Shown piece by piece: positions 43,740 to 51,794 of a stretch of 64,000 nt of DNA; within the stretch, counting starts at the first letter, position 1; every line of letters begins with the position of its first letter. The notes beneath the pieces are model-generated. The model saw only the letters and a program-made list of their open reading frames with translations. It was not told where the DNA came from and made no database searches. This stretch comes from JAGOMX01 sp041738135 (GTDB lineage Bacteria; Pseudomonadota; Alphaproteobacteria; JAGOMX01): contig JBGSQK010000077.1 in assembly GCA_041738135.1 (NCBI GenBank), forward strand, positions 1 to 64,000, in the 5' to 3' direction. Position numbers and translations under genes: made by a program.

Positions 43740-43979
43740 TTACCTCCCTATTACCCATTTAACGATGTGATCCATGAGGGCGCCGAAGATGGTGCCCACG
43801 AACAGCAAAGCGGCCACTGTGCCGCCGATGAAAGAATGGTGTTTTTCCACGATCACCAGACGACGCTGCATACTGTCCAGCGCGCACTTCAGCTCTTGGA
43901 TGCTTTCGTTCAGGTTGATGATGTGGCTTTCCAGCTGGCCGATGGTGCGGCACATATTGGTGTCTTGCTTAGTTTTCAT
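43740..43979 (-). CDS. Small coiled-coil membrane protein, lysis cassette
   Basis: A 79-aa protein with AGGAG before the ATG. Residues 10-48 form a coiled coil (LESHIINLNESIQELKCALD) and residues 52-75 one membrane helix (GGTVAALLFVGTIFGAL). The arrangement is typical for accessory holins or regulators next to phage lysis genes. It starts before the upstream gene has ended and stops one base from the holin gene. Confidence 0.65.
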   Translation of the reverse strand: MKTKQDTNMCRTIGQLESHIINLNESIQELKCALDSMQRRLVIVEKHHSFIGGTVAALLFVGTIFGALMDHIVKWVIGR

Positions 43980-44349
43980 GTTTGTTCTCCTGGTTGAATT
44001 TCATTAACACTTGCCAATGCTCGGGGTTAAACGCCCCGGGCTTGTGGGAGCGTGAGCAGATGTAGGCCACGTCCTGATGGGTGATCAGATCGTTGCGAGC
44101 GTATGCCTCGTGCGGTTGCCACTCTCCCCTTGGGTTCAAAGTGAGTAGCGGTACCTTTGCACTACTCATGACCTCCCCGGCGCTGTCATAGATAACAATC
44201 ACATCTCCCTCCAGCTTGATCTGGTGGATCTTGCGGTCGGGGTAGTGTCGTTCCAGTGTTCTGACCCGTTCGTCCAGTTGACGGAAATTATCGTCAACCT
44301 CCTGGGCGGTCAACGGCGCCCCTTTTTCTTGTCTGTAGATGATGCTCAT
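43969..44349 (-). CDS. Phage protein with CBM5/12-like motif
   Basis: A 126-aa protein, coupled by ATGA to the gene before it. The first 45 residues are a charged helix (EVDDNFRQLDERVRTLERHY). Residues about 73-115 resemble a small carbohydrate-binding module of the ChiC type: EWQPHEAYARNDLITHQ, then VAYICSRSH and FNPEHWQVL, with Trp at both ends. The same motif occurs in the large protein at 45454-47298. It could be a tail tip or fibre component contacting cell-wall glycans. Confidence 0.65.
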   Translation of the reverse strand: MSIIYRQEKGAPLTAQEVDDNFRQLDERVRTLERHYPDRKIHQIKLEGDVIVIYDSAGEVMSSAKVPLLTLNPRGEWQPHEAYARNDLITHQDVAYICSRSHKPGAFNPEHWQVLMKFNQENKHEN

Positions 44350-45254
44350 GCATCCCTCCTTTCTGTTGGTATAAACGTTAGATAGATGAGCTGATCGCTC
44401 TCCGAGCTTTCCTTATAGGATACGGACGCGTAGGTTCTTGTTGTGTCACCCATGGTGATCTGTATTTGAATCTTTTGATGGGTGATGTCTCCTATAAGAC
44501 TCGTGTGGGCCGGCGTATCGACAAAATGATAGCGCCAGCCTTGTACTGTTCCCCCGTGGGGAGGAACAACACCTTCTTGCCGTAGCTGACTCTCCTTATA
44601 GAGCCGCACGGATGTATCTTTGCCGGTGGTGCCAATGCTGGCGTACACCTGTTCTATGTGTGTTAACTTGCAACCCTGTGGCGCATGGCAGCCGTAGGTA
44701 AGTAAGGGAACCATTTGGATGCCGCTAGCGCCTGTCTTGGGTGCGGTGATGTTCCAGCCCCCCTCGCCTGCCTTCTCTCGGGTTTGCGTTAACATTCCTG
44801 CAGATTGGTGGCCATAGGTCTTTGTGTATAGCTGGTCGGGCAATTGTAGATTGAGATCGTTGCTCTCTATACCGTAGACCACCTCATCCAGATGCCCTCG
44901 GTAGAGGCGCATCAGGTTGTTGTACTTCAAGGTGATGGCTTGGTGTTTAGACATGCGGGCCAGATCCGGTTTGTCACTGGTTGCGGAAGCATAGAACGGG
45001 CTTGTTTCCATGGCCTCACCCGAGACTGTTTCTTGTACCCGCACATCCTCCGTGGTCAACGGCACTTGTTGCCATTGGACCAGCAGCTCAATGCGATCGG
45101 GCCAGTTTATGAGCTCATCCATGAAGGATGGCGTTATGGCCTGTGGTTGTAGTTCTAATAACGGCGCACCCGAGGTGGTTTGTGTATCCGCCTCCATGTG
45201 TCCGGTGGGCGACAGACCATTCTGTCGCCTGCGTATGGCTTTTTCAAATAGCAT
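44346..45254 (-). CDS. Phage-module protein of unknown function
   Basis: A 302-aa protein with AAGGAA before the ATG and no signal peptide. It has several Trp/Tyr-rich beta segments and a Gly-rich centre (KAGEGGWNITAPKTGASGI), and the C-terminus looks like a beta domain (IQIQITMGDTTRTYASVSY). This is consistent with a distal tail or fibre protein, but I recognise no family. It follows the large protein at 45454 after a gap filled by repeat D. Confidence 0.6.
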   Translation of the reverse strand: MLFEKAIRRRQNGLSPTGHMEADTQTTSGAPLLELQPQAITPSFMDELINWPDRIELLVQWQQVPLTTEDVRVQETVSGEAMETSPFYASATSDKPDLARMSKHQAITLKYNNLMRLYRGHLDEVVYGIESNDLNLQLPDQLYTKTYGHQSAGMLTQTREKAGEGGWNITAPKTGASGIQMVPLLTYGCHAPQGCKLTHIEQVYASIGTTGKDTSVRLYKESQLRQEGVVPPHGGTVQGWRYHFVDTPAHTSLIGDITHQKIQIQITMGDTTRTYASVSYKESSESDQLIYLTFIPTERRDA

Positions 45255-45279
45255 GTTGTTTTCCTTTTTTGTAATTTAT

Positions 45280-45442
45280 CCCGTCATCCAGAGCGCAGCT
45301 CCGCATAGCGGATTAAGCGTGGGATCCAGCAAATGAGCGTCGCGCAGCGACTTCCTTTTAGCTACACGGAGCCGCTTACGCGGCACTCATTCGCTGGATC
45401 CCACGCTTCCTCGGCTTCGCCGAGGCGCGCTCTGGATGACGG
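45280..45442. repeat. Dispersed inverted repeat, family D, inside the phage operon
   Basis: Outer arms CCCGTCATCCAGAGCGC (45280-45296) and GCGCTCTGGATGACGGG (45426-45442). Inner arms AGCGTGGGATCCAGC and GCTGGATCCCACGCT also pair, and a CTCGGCTTCGCCGAG mini-hairpin lies near the right end. It fills the 199-bp gap between two phage genes. A transcript through it would fold into a very large hairpin and may reduce expression of the downstream lysis genes. Confidence 0.85.
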
Positions 45443-45453
45443 GACTGTTTATT

Positions 45454-47298
45454 CTACTCATTCCTCCCCGCCGCCAGATTAATCTGCTGCGGTGCTGACC
45501 AAGTGGTCAGCACATCCACATGTACTTGATGATCTAGACAGCCGTAGGTTTTCAGATCCTTTAACTTTATGCGTACATCGGTGGGCATGGCTTTTAACTC
45601 CCCTTTGATATCACTGGTATGGGGGTATTGGCGTTGAGCTAGCTTGCGGTTTTGTTGGTCGGCATCGTTGAGGATCTCAATGTGCTGGACCAATTCTTGT
45701 TCCGACAACATGGCTGGCCGTCTTATACCCATGGTTGGGGCCTGATCACCTGCAATGCGAAAGCAAAGGGCAGAAGGTGACCGGTTATGGACCTCATTCC
45801 ATAGGTTCGGGTTTTCTTCTAGGATCTGCTCTTGCGCATAATTTTCTTCCACTGGCATGGTTTCCGTGATGCTCACCCCGGTTCCAATGGCAACGCCTAG
45901 CTTTACCGTGGCTGTGCGCTCGCCTGTTTTGCCATCTATGGTGAAGTTATAGGACGTCACCTTCCCTTTAACGGTTCCGCCGGGGAGTCTGGGGTCGTGG
46001 ATGGTTAAGTTGTGATCCAGCGTGATGTCCTTTAGATCAGCCAAATCAGCCGTTAGTCCGATAGCGATACATCGAGCGCTGGCTGCTAGATGGGCTTTGG
46101 CTACTTCAAGGCCATATGCTATAGCCTTTTGACCGCGGTCTGTAGCGAAGAACTCAGCCCTTGCTGCTTGACCATCCACGTGTGCATGATTTTCCAACAG
46201 CCGCCATTTCTTTGGGTTGAACTCCTCAGTAGATGTGTGCCTGCGTATACATTGGAAAACTTGGTCCTCATGCAGAACTTGAAACCCTCTGCTGTAAGTA
46301 TGATTGGGTTGCCAATGTTGATTTCGCCCTAGGATTGTTGCTAGGGGAAATACAAGCGACTTCGTCCGCTGGCTGCCGTTGATGTCTTGTACGTTTTGTT
46401 TCAAACAAAAGGTTGCGGTCTCGTGTCGTTTCTGGCAATAGGTCCAACCTAGCCGTAGTTGCAGGTCGTACCATGTGCGGGGAAACCTTACTTTCTTAGG
46501 CTTATCATCCATATGCCAGAACTCATGGGAAGCCACAGGAAACTCTTTGCTCAGCGGCTTGACCTGTTTTATTCGGCTGTCTTGAACCTGGTAACCGTTT
46601 TGTTTAAAGGTGTTTTTGTCCCACCAGGCTCGCTCCAGACTTTCGCCTGTCAGAGAAGACAGATAACCTTTGGGGCAGGCTTGTTTAATGTGATGGCCGA
46701 TTTCAACCGTCCCGCGGGCTTGTTGCAGCCATTGGGTTTTTAGTTCTGCGTTTACGGATGTAAGTGGTTCTTGTTCTATGTTCACAGTCAAAGAATCGCG
46801 AAAGAATCTGCCCTCCAAATTCAAATGTTTGCTTCCCTTAAAGATATTCGAAAGAGTCAGATCTCCGTTTGTGCGATCCCAGTGGGGTAGCGCGGTGTAG
46901 GCTTGCAATAGTTCACGCAGTTCTGGCTCACCGTGGGCAAAAAATAGCTGGTCGAAGCAGCCATTTTCTTTGATGTCTTTGCAGAGCTCTGACTTTTTCT
47001 TTTCCACATCTGCGGGTGCGGCTATGAAATCTAAGGCGACCAGTTCGCCTTTGATGTTACTGGGCATGGCGATCAGGCGGCCTTTAAACGCCAAGTCACC
47101 GTCAAAACTGATGCAAGCGTGGCGTTTATCCCGTGGCCATAAAAGACCATAGCCATGGTTCTGGATCACAACCCGCGCCCGGGCATAGCCGGCCTCTTTT
47201 TGTGTTATCTCCAGATGGAAGATTTTTTCGTCTTCCCCGTTGTGGACGGCACTTTGGAACGCTTCGTTCTCAGCCATCCACGAAAAGTTTATTTTCAT
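45454..47298 (-). CDS. Large phage structural protein with CBM5/12-like insert
   Basis: A 614-aa protein from ATG 47298 (AAGGAA upstream; a start at 47343 adds only a basic leader). The first 110 residues resemble the N-terminal beta domain of a baseplate or tail protein (FHLEITQKEAGYARARVVI, AFKGRLIAMP). Residues about 329-367 hold a module like that in the gene at 43969: HWQPNHTYSRGFQVL, then FNPKKWRLL. Further C-terminal are LPGGTVKGKVTSYNFTIDG and a final beta-rich domain. A hub or fibre role is inferred. Confidence 0.65.
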   Translation of the reverse strand: MKINFSWMAENEAFQSAVHNGEDEKIFHLEITQKEAGYARARVVIQNHGYGLLWPRDKRHACISFDGDLAFKGRLIAMPSNIKGELVALDFIAAPADVEKKKSELCKDIKENGCFDQLFFAHGEPELRELLQAYTALPHWDRTNGDLTLSNIFKGSKHLNLEGRFFRDSLTVNIEQEPLTSVNAELKTQWLQQARGTVEIGHHIKQACPKGYLSSLTGESLERAWWDKNTFKQNGYQVQDSRIKQVKPLSKEFPVASHEFWHMDDKPKKVRFPRTWYDLQLRLGWTYCQKRHETATFCLKQNVQDINGSQRTKSLVFPLATILGRNQHWQPNHTYSRGFQVLHEDQVFQCIRRHTSTEEFNPKKWRLLENHAHVDGQAARAEFFATDRGQKAIAYGLEVAKAHLAASARCIAIGLTADLADLKDITLDHNLTIHDPRLPGGTVKGKVTSYNFTIDGKTGERTATVKLGVAIGTGVSITETMPVEENYAQEQILEENPNLWNEVHNRSPSALCFRIAGDQAPTMGIRRPAMLSEQELVQHIEILNDADQQNRKLAQRQYPHTSDIKGELKAMPTDVRIKLKDLKTYGCLDHQVHVDVLTTWSAPQQINLAAGRNE

Positions 47299-47387
47299 GT
47301 TTTTTTCCTTTCTACTCAAATATTTCTCGACAAATCTGTTCATAACTGTAAATTGGTAAGCATTAATATTTGGAGTTCTTGATATCG

Positions 47388-48359
47388 ATGAATAACGCAG
47401 CTGCCACGTCCCAACAAAAGGCGTCTTTGCCTTTACTGCTGCCCTTTGTTCTAGCCTACCGTTGGATGAACCAGCGTGGGTATGCGCAGGGCGTGTTTTG
47501 GGCCGTCATGGTTTGTCTGGTGAGCAGCCTTAATGACGTACTCACCCGCTTTTCCGGCACTCGTCTCGATTTTCTGCAAGTGGGATTCTTTCGTTTCCTC
47601 TTCTCCACGCTTACTCTATTACCTGTTATGCTCTATTTTGATCGCAGTTCATTCTTTACCAAACGCCCTCTATTTCATTGCTTACGTGCCCTCCTCGGCT
47701 ATGGCGCAGTGGTATGTTGGGTAGCAGGTGTTTCCCTGACAACCCTGTCCATAGCCAGCATCATGGCCCAAACTGTTGGTCTTTTTGTGCTGGTGATGGC
47801 TCGCGTCATACTGCATGAACGTGTGGGCTGGCAACGTACTTTGTCGACCATTACGGGCATGACTGGCATTATGATCATACTGATTGCGCCCACAGGCGAG
47901 GACGCGTTTTCCACATTCTTCACGCAATCCAACATTGGCGTCTTATTCCTGTTGATTGCAGCCGTTTTATTTGCCGCCAGCGACATCGTTAACAAGGTCA
48001 TGATTGCTCAGGAATCACCGCTGACCATGCTTTTCTACTTTGCAGCAGGCACATCCATCATCGGTTTGATCCCTGCCCTTATGGTTTGGCAAACGCCGCA
48101 AATGATAGAGCTGTTTTGGTTGTTATGCCTGGGTGCAGGGGCGAACCTGATTCTGTTCTGCCTCCTCAAAGCCTTTGCTGCGACAGATATTTCTGCCTTG
48201 CAACCATACAGATATGTGGAAATCTTCTTTGCCACTGGTTTTGGGTTCTTGCTCTTTGGAGAAATCCCCACCATTCTCATCCTGGTAGGAGCTGCGATTA
48301 TTATTCCGAGCACCTTCACCATTGCCATTTACGAGACTAGGAATCGCGAGAAGTCTTAA
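47388..48359 (+). CDS. EamA/DMT-family transporter inserted in the phage module
   Basis: A 323-aa, ten-helix transporter with two EamA repeats. It is the only plus-strand gene in the module. ATG 47388 has a distant GGAG; a TTG at 47370 is possible. Motifs include SLNDVLTRFSGTRLDFLQV at the first helix pair, VLVMARVILHERVGWQR at the end of the first repeat, and FFATGFGFLLFGEIPT in the second. DMT proteins carry amino acids, nucleotide sugars or, in Rickettsia, S-adenosylmethionine; this one could be of the last sort, but that is a guess. Its stop overlaps the convergent phage gene by 4 bases. Confidence 0.88.
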   Translation: MNNAAATSQQKASLPLLLPFVLAYRWMNQRGYAQGVFWAVMVCLVSSLNDVLTRFSGTRLDFLQVGFFRFLFSTLTLLPVMLYFDRSSFFTKRPLFHCLRALLGYGAVVCWVAGVSLTTLSIASIMAQTVGLFVLVMARVILHERVGWQRTLSTITGMTGIMIILIAPTGEDAFSTFFTQSNIGVLFLLIAAVLFAASDIVNKVMIAQESPLTMLFYFAAGTSIIGLIPALMVWQTPQMIELFWLLCLGAGANLILFCLLKAFAATDISALQPYRYVEIFFATGFGFLLFGEIPTILILVGAAIIIPSTFTIAIYETRNREKS

Positions 48360-48853
48360 ACCTCCTCCATGGACAAAAACCAGGACACACCGCCCTCGCC
48401 CCACTCTTCGGTTTCGTAACCGAAATCTGTAATTTTCATGGTTAGTAGCGGCCGGTAGCCTACGAAGCCTGGGGCTGCGAGACTCACTGTTCGTTCTATT
48501 ACCCCTAACACAACCACAGGCTCTCGCTCTGCGTTAATAGCCACCACAGACCCTTCAACCGGCTCGCGGCTCAGTTCTATGGTTAATCCATCCGCCCTCT
48601 GCCACAAGCGTTGCATACATCCTACTTGAATCGTTTGTCCTTTCCATAGGCAATCTATGGCCACCGGTAGCTTGTCCTGGCTCTTAATGGTGGTTTGGTA
48701 CTTGTGGTGCAGTTGTGAAACCGTTGTCACTAGCTCGCCATTTACAGTGCGGTGGTTTTCAGCGCTGGCAATGGGTTTTAACACTTGTGTACATCCTCTG
48801 GCTGAGAAGGGAGGCAGACCTCCCACACTCAAGCTCAAACATGTTTCGTCCAT
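48356..48853 (-). CDS. Conserved phage tail-region protein
   Basis: A 165-aa protein with the near-perfect ribosome site AGGAGGTGATC before ATG 48853. It begins with LSVGGLPPFSARGCTQVLKP, then RTVNGELVTTVSQLHHKYQT, and ends VGYRPLLTMKITDFGYETEE WGE. This layout (SARG-x-TQ near the start, RTVNG, then YRP-x-L-x-M) is common in a small protein found downstream of head-completion genes in alphaproteobacterial phages. Its exact role is unknown. Confidence 0.7.
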   Translation of the reverse strand: MDETCLSLSVGGLPPFSARGCTQVLKPIASAENHRTVNGELVTTVSQLHHKYQTTIKSQDKLPVAIDCLWKGQTIQVGCMQRLWQRADGLTIELSREPVEGSVVAINAEREPVVVLGVIERTVSLAAPGFVGYRPLLTMKITDFGYETEEWGEGGVSWFLSMEEV

Positions 48854-48862
48854 GATCACCTC

Positions 48863-48982
48863 CTAAAACGAAACCCAGTCGGGTAAGTCGCCTTCGCCGG
48901 CGAGCTCTGCGTTGGCTAGATAGTCCTCCAATTGCCGCATAACCCAGTCCGAGTCGCGGCGTGGTCTAAAATCATCATTCAT
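48863..48982 (-). CDS. 39-aa coupled small protein in phage module
   Basis: Begins MNDDFRPRRDSDWVMRQLED and ends DLPDWVSF. Its ATG overlaps the stop of the DUF3168-type gene (ATGA) and its TAG sits against the strong ribosome site of the next gene, so it is well placed in the translational chain. Acidic with two Trp residues. Known phages often have a tiny gene of this kind between tail completion and tail tube, but no family can be named. Confidence 0.6.
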   Translation of the reverse strand: MNDDFRPRRDSDWVMRQLEDYLANAELAGEGDLPDWVSF

Positions 48983-49395
48983 TGCTCATTTCTCCTTATG
49001 TTCACTTTCACTTGGTACTTTAATGTACCGATTCGCATGCCTTTATCTGACTTAACTGATTGTCCGGTTTGTTTAAACACAGCTGTGCCAGACATCTCCA
49101 AAGCTCTTGCATTCACAGGCAGAGCTGCGCCGTCCAAGCTTTGGTTCAACCGGGACATGAGATCATGTATTTCCTGATCCCCATGATAGGTGCTGGTTAT
49201 ATCTATTTCACAGCTCACCAAAGCAGTCTGCACCAGGCAGGGAATATGCACTTCGCTTTTAATAAAGCGCACCCGCATGTGAGGCGCTTGCATACCGGGC
49301 CGAGGCTCTGTGGTCACAGCCGTCACTTTTTGCGACAACATCTCATCACTACGGATCCGTTCTTGAATCGCTTGAAAAACGCCAAAATCATTCAT
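48979..49395 (-). CDS. Tail completion protein (DUF3168, RcGTA g8-like)
   Basis: A 138-aa protein with GGAGGGTGACC before ATG 49395. The DUF3168 pattern is visible: an N-terminal helix (FQAIQERIRSDEML), PHMRVRF strand, CEIDITSTYHGDQEIHDLMS, and a final LKYQVKVNIRR strand. Such proteins end the tail tube and join it to the head. The position after head closure fits RcGTA gene 8. Confidence 0.78.
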   Translation of the reverse strand: MNDFGVFQAIQERIRSDEMLSQKVTAVTTEPRPGMQAPHMRVRFIKSEVHIPCLVQTALVSCEIDITSTYHGDQEIHDLMSRLNQSLDGAALPVNARALEMSGTAVFKQTGQSVKSDKGMRIGTLKYQVKVNIRRNEQ

Positions 49396-49717
49396 GGTCA
49401 CCCTCCACCTGTGCTACAGCCGTCATCCAACGCCTGTGTTCATCTTCTTGTGGAGGCGTCAAAAGTCTTAAGTGCAAACCACGCCATTTAATTCGCGCAG
49501 TTGATGGTACATGCGTTCCGACCCGCCATCGCAAACGATAGCGTGACGGTAGCAAATCTTTGGTGAAATCCAGTTGCTCTGGATCAGAGCCCATGGGTTT
49601 TACGGACGCCCAGAATTCACCACGATAGGCCCAGGTTAATTTGTATCCGCCCACTTGATCGGGAATATGTGCTCGGGTTTGGATCCGAATGCGCTCGCGC
49701 AGTGTGCTAATGCTCAT
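49388..49717 (-). CDS. Head-tail adaptor / head closure protein (RcGTA g7-like)
   Basis: A 109-aa protein coupled by ATGA to the connector gene, with AGGAGG upstream. It matches the phage head-tail adaptor pattern: LRERIRIQTRAHIPDQVGGY at the start, W-x-x-RGEFWASVKP, and a conserved C-terminal RWRGLHLRLLTPPQEDEHRR with a Trp after it. It plugs the portal-connector channel. Confidence 0.85.
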   Translation of the reverse strand: MSISTLRERIRIQTRAHIPDQVGGYKLTWAYRGEFWASVKPMGSDPEQLDFTKDLLPSRYRLRWRVGTHVPSTARIKWRGLHLRLLTPPQEDEHRRWMTAVAQVEGDHE

Positions 49718-50256
49718 GCCAGCCTCCTTATGACATAGGGCTGGATGAGAGCACGTACCAGGCCAGGCAAAACCATTGATGGCTTTTCCCCTGGGCGATT
49801 TTCATAAAGATCCGCGATGAGCAGTAGGATGGCCTGTCTCAAAGGATCTGGCACACAATCAGGTGTATCCCCATAACCGCAGCGATAGTCGATGCGCATC
49901 ATAGTGTCGTCGCCAAAATGATAGTTAAATTTAACCCGGGCTTGCGGCCTGCTTTGATCTATGGAAAACCCTCGAATGCTTTCCGTTCTCTGGCCGATCA
50001 GTAGTTCGGGCCTACTCACCAGCTCCTGAAACGGCGCTATGGGCAATGCAATCTCGCGCTCTTCAAAGTTTGTGATCAAGCGGTGAACTTGCGTAATCAT
50101 GGCTCTATTGGTGTAATCCTCGATCATGCGGCGGGCCGTTTTAATGAGCCGCTCCACGAGCACATTCTCCTGATCCGAATCCAGCCGCAGATAAGTCTTC
50201 ACCTCATCAAGCGACACGGGTTCCACCAGCGGTTGTTGTAGTAAAGTGTTATTCAT
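49714..50256 (-). CDS. Head-tail connector protein (gp6-like, RcGTA g6-like)
   Basis: A 180-aa protein of the HK97 gp6/phi family: PVSLDEVKTYLRLDSDQENV then LIKTARRMIEDYTNRAMI, and a later IDYRCGYGDTPDCVPDPLRQ with AILLLIADLYENR. GAGGT precedes the start. It lies behind the capsid gene after an intrinsic terminator, so it is probably made in smaller amounts than capsid. Confidence 0.88.
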   Translation of the reverse strand: MNNTLLQQPLVEPVSLDEVKTYLRLDSDQENVLVERLIKTARRMIEDYTNRAMITQVHRLITNFEEREIALPIAPFQELVSRPELLIGQRTESIRGFSIDQSRPQARVKFNYHFGDDTMMRIDYRCGYGDTPDCVPDPLRQAILLLIADLYENRPGEKPSMVLPGLVRALIQPYVIRRLA

Positions 50257-50267
50257 GTTTACCTCAT

Positions 50268-50295
50268 AAAAAAGCGGCTCCCATTGGGGAACCGC
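50268..50295 (-). terminator. Intrinsic terminator between capsid and connector genes
   Basis: On the minus strand: GCGGTTCCC, a short loop, GGGAGCCGC (nine pairs including one G-T), then six T residues (50268-50273 on the plus strand as A). It lies just after the capsid stop at 50319 and ends 12 bases before the connector start. Partial termination here would give more capsid than downstream products. Confidence 0.85.
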
Positions 50296-50318
50296 AGTTT
50301 GGAGTAATTAGTTGAAGG

Positions 50319-51533
50319 TTAGTTCGTAAACGACAGCACCTTGAAGGCGTCGTGGTTCACCACATCACCGCCAACGCGACATGTGGTGTAGAACTCCACG
50401 TAGGGCTTGACGCTGAACGGGTCTCTGAGCACGCGAATACCGGCGCGATCAACGATCTGGTAACCTTCTTTAAAGTTACCGAAGATTACCGCTGAGCTGG
50501 CCTCATCCTTGGTCAGACCAGGCATTTCATCAGATACTTCCACTGGATAGCCGAGCAGACGGGGACGGGCATCATGCTCGATGCCTGGCTGCCACAAATA
50601 GTTTCCGTTGCTGTCTTTTAGCTTACGGATTTCCCCATGGGCCGCACGCGACATGAGCCACACACAGCCATTGAGCAGCTCTGGCTTCATTTCGTTAATC
50701 ATGTCGATCAACAAATCGCCTGCAGTGGCAGCATTAAGAAAGCCGCCCTTCTTACCGGTTTTAAAGCCATGTAGCTTACCCTTGCTTGGGCCCGTAAAGT
50801 CCAACTCATACTTCAAGATACCTGTTGGCTTGTTAGCGCCATCACCTTTTACAAAAGCTTGGTTTTCCAACTGAGTCAGCTTGGACGCAATTTTCTTTGA
50901 TAGCCAGTTTTCCACATCAACTCTTGAGTCATCCAAAAGCTTTTGAGTGGCACGAGGTTTGGCATAGAGTTCATGTACGGGGATTTTCAGTTTGATGAGC
51001 TTTGGCGTGCCGGTTTCTGGGCGTTCAGCGGTTTCTGCAACCCAGCCTGCTTCCGCATCGCCTTCTGACACCAGCAATTCCACTGAATCAGTAGAGATCT
51101 GGATTACTCGAGCCAAACGGCGCATGGTGGATGATTGACGCAAGTCTCTTTCAATATCCATGTGCAGCACATCTGGCACCAGATAGCCACCATCGGGATC
51201 TGAACCTGCGGATAGACTTTTAGCCTCAAGCTGCAATAATTGCGACTCATCACCTTTGGTCACATAATTTATAAAAGCGGATTTATGCTCGTTCTGAGCA
51301 TGGTTCATGTGATCCATATTCACATCCACCATGGGCCTTTGACGCACCACTTCCATACGACTCAAGCGGTCCTGCGCTTGCCCTACCTCTCGTTCGATCT
51401 TGTTGAGTTTTTCCTCAATCTGATGTTGTAGATGGCCCTTGTTTTCAATGACCTCCATGTTTTCATCCTGTGATGATTTCATTTCAGACATGGTCTGATT
51501 GATACATTCAACGGTTTCTTTTATGCTTTGCAT
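50319..51533 (-). CDS. HK97-family major capsid protein (RcGTA g5-like)
   Basis: A 404-aa protein with GAGGAG before the ATG. Residues 1-100 are a coiled-coil scaffolding (delta) region (HQIEEKLNKIEREVGQAQDR). The HK97 fold starts at GSDPDGGYLVPD and contains AGWVAETAERPETGTPKL and GDGANKPTGIL. The capsid normally needs a portal and a protease encoded just upstream; neither is present, as the next gene upstream is an unrelated Sel1 protein. The protein could be assembled with help from genes elsewhere or be a relic. Confidence 0.93.
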   Translation of the reverse strand: MQSIKETVECINQTMSEMKSSQDENMEVIENKGHLQHQIEEKLNKIEREVGQAQDRLSRMEVVRQRPMVDVNMDHMNHAQNEHKSAFINYVTKGDESQLLQLEAKSLSAGSDPDGGYLVPDVLHMDIERDLRQSSTMRRLARVIQISTDSVELLVSEGDAEAGWVAETAERPETGTPKLIKLKIPVHELYAKPRATQKLLDDSRVDVENWLSKKIASKLTQLENQAFVKGDGANKPTGILKYELDFTGPSKGKLHGFKTGKKGGFLNAATAGDLLIDMINEMKPELLNGCVWLMSRAAHGEIRKLKDSNGNYLWQPGIEHDARPRLLGYPVEVSDEMPGLTKDEASSAVIFGNFKEGYQIVDRAGIRVLRDPFSVKPYVEFYTTCRVGGDVVNHDAFKVLSFTN

Positions 51534-51712
51534 ATTCTCTCCTCGTTATAGAAAAGCACACCACCATGGTGTGCTTGATAAACTCATCGTCTTGACACAA
51601 AACGACTAATTTATACTTTCATGTTAGAGGAATGATTGGAGGGAGATTATAAATATTGAATTTATGGGCTATTTGGGATTTATTGGTTTAACCGGGAAGC
51701 TAGGCAAAATAT

Positions 51713-51752
51713 TTTACCTTGCACTTTTGACATGCTAAAAGTGCAAGGTAAA
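51713..51752. repeat. 16-bp inverted repeat between Sel1 gene and capsid gene
   Basis: Perfect arms TTTACCTTGCACTTTT (51713-51728) and AAAAGTGCAAGGTAAA (51737-51752) with an eight-base loop. It lies downstream of the Sel1 gene and upstream of the phage module, and may terminate the former. A second hairpin, AAGCACACCA/TGGTGTGCTT, is at 51554-51576 in the leader of the capsid gene. Confidence 0.75.
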
Positions 51753-51794
51753 TTCGAGAATCAACGCTTCAACTTGATAGATGCTTTTGCACTA

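Noticed and set aside
42840..51533. A complete gene transfer agent
   Set aside because: Only g5-g8-like head and neck genes and a GTA-type holin are present; terminase, portal, protease, tape measure and hub genes of RcGTA are not, so the term GTA is used only as a comparison.
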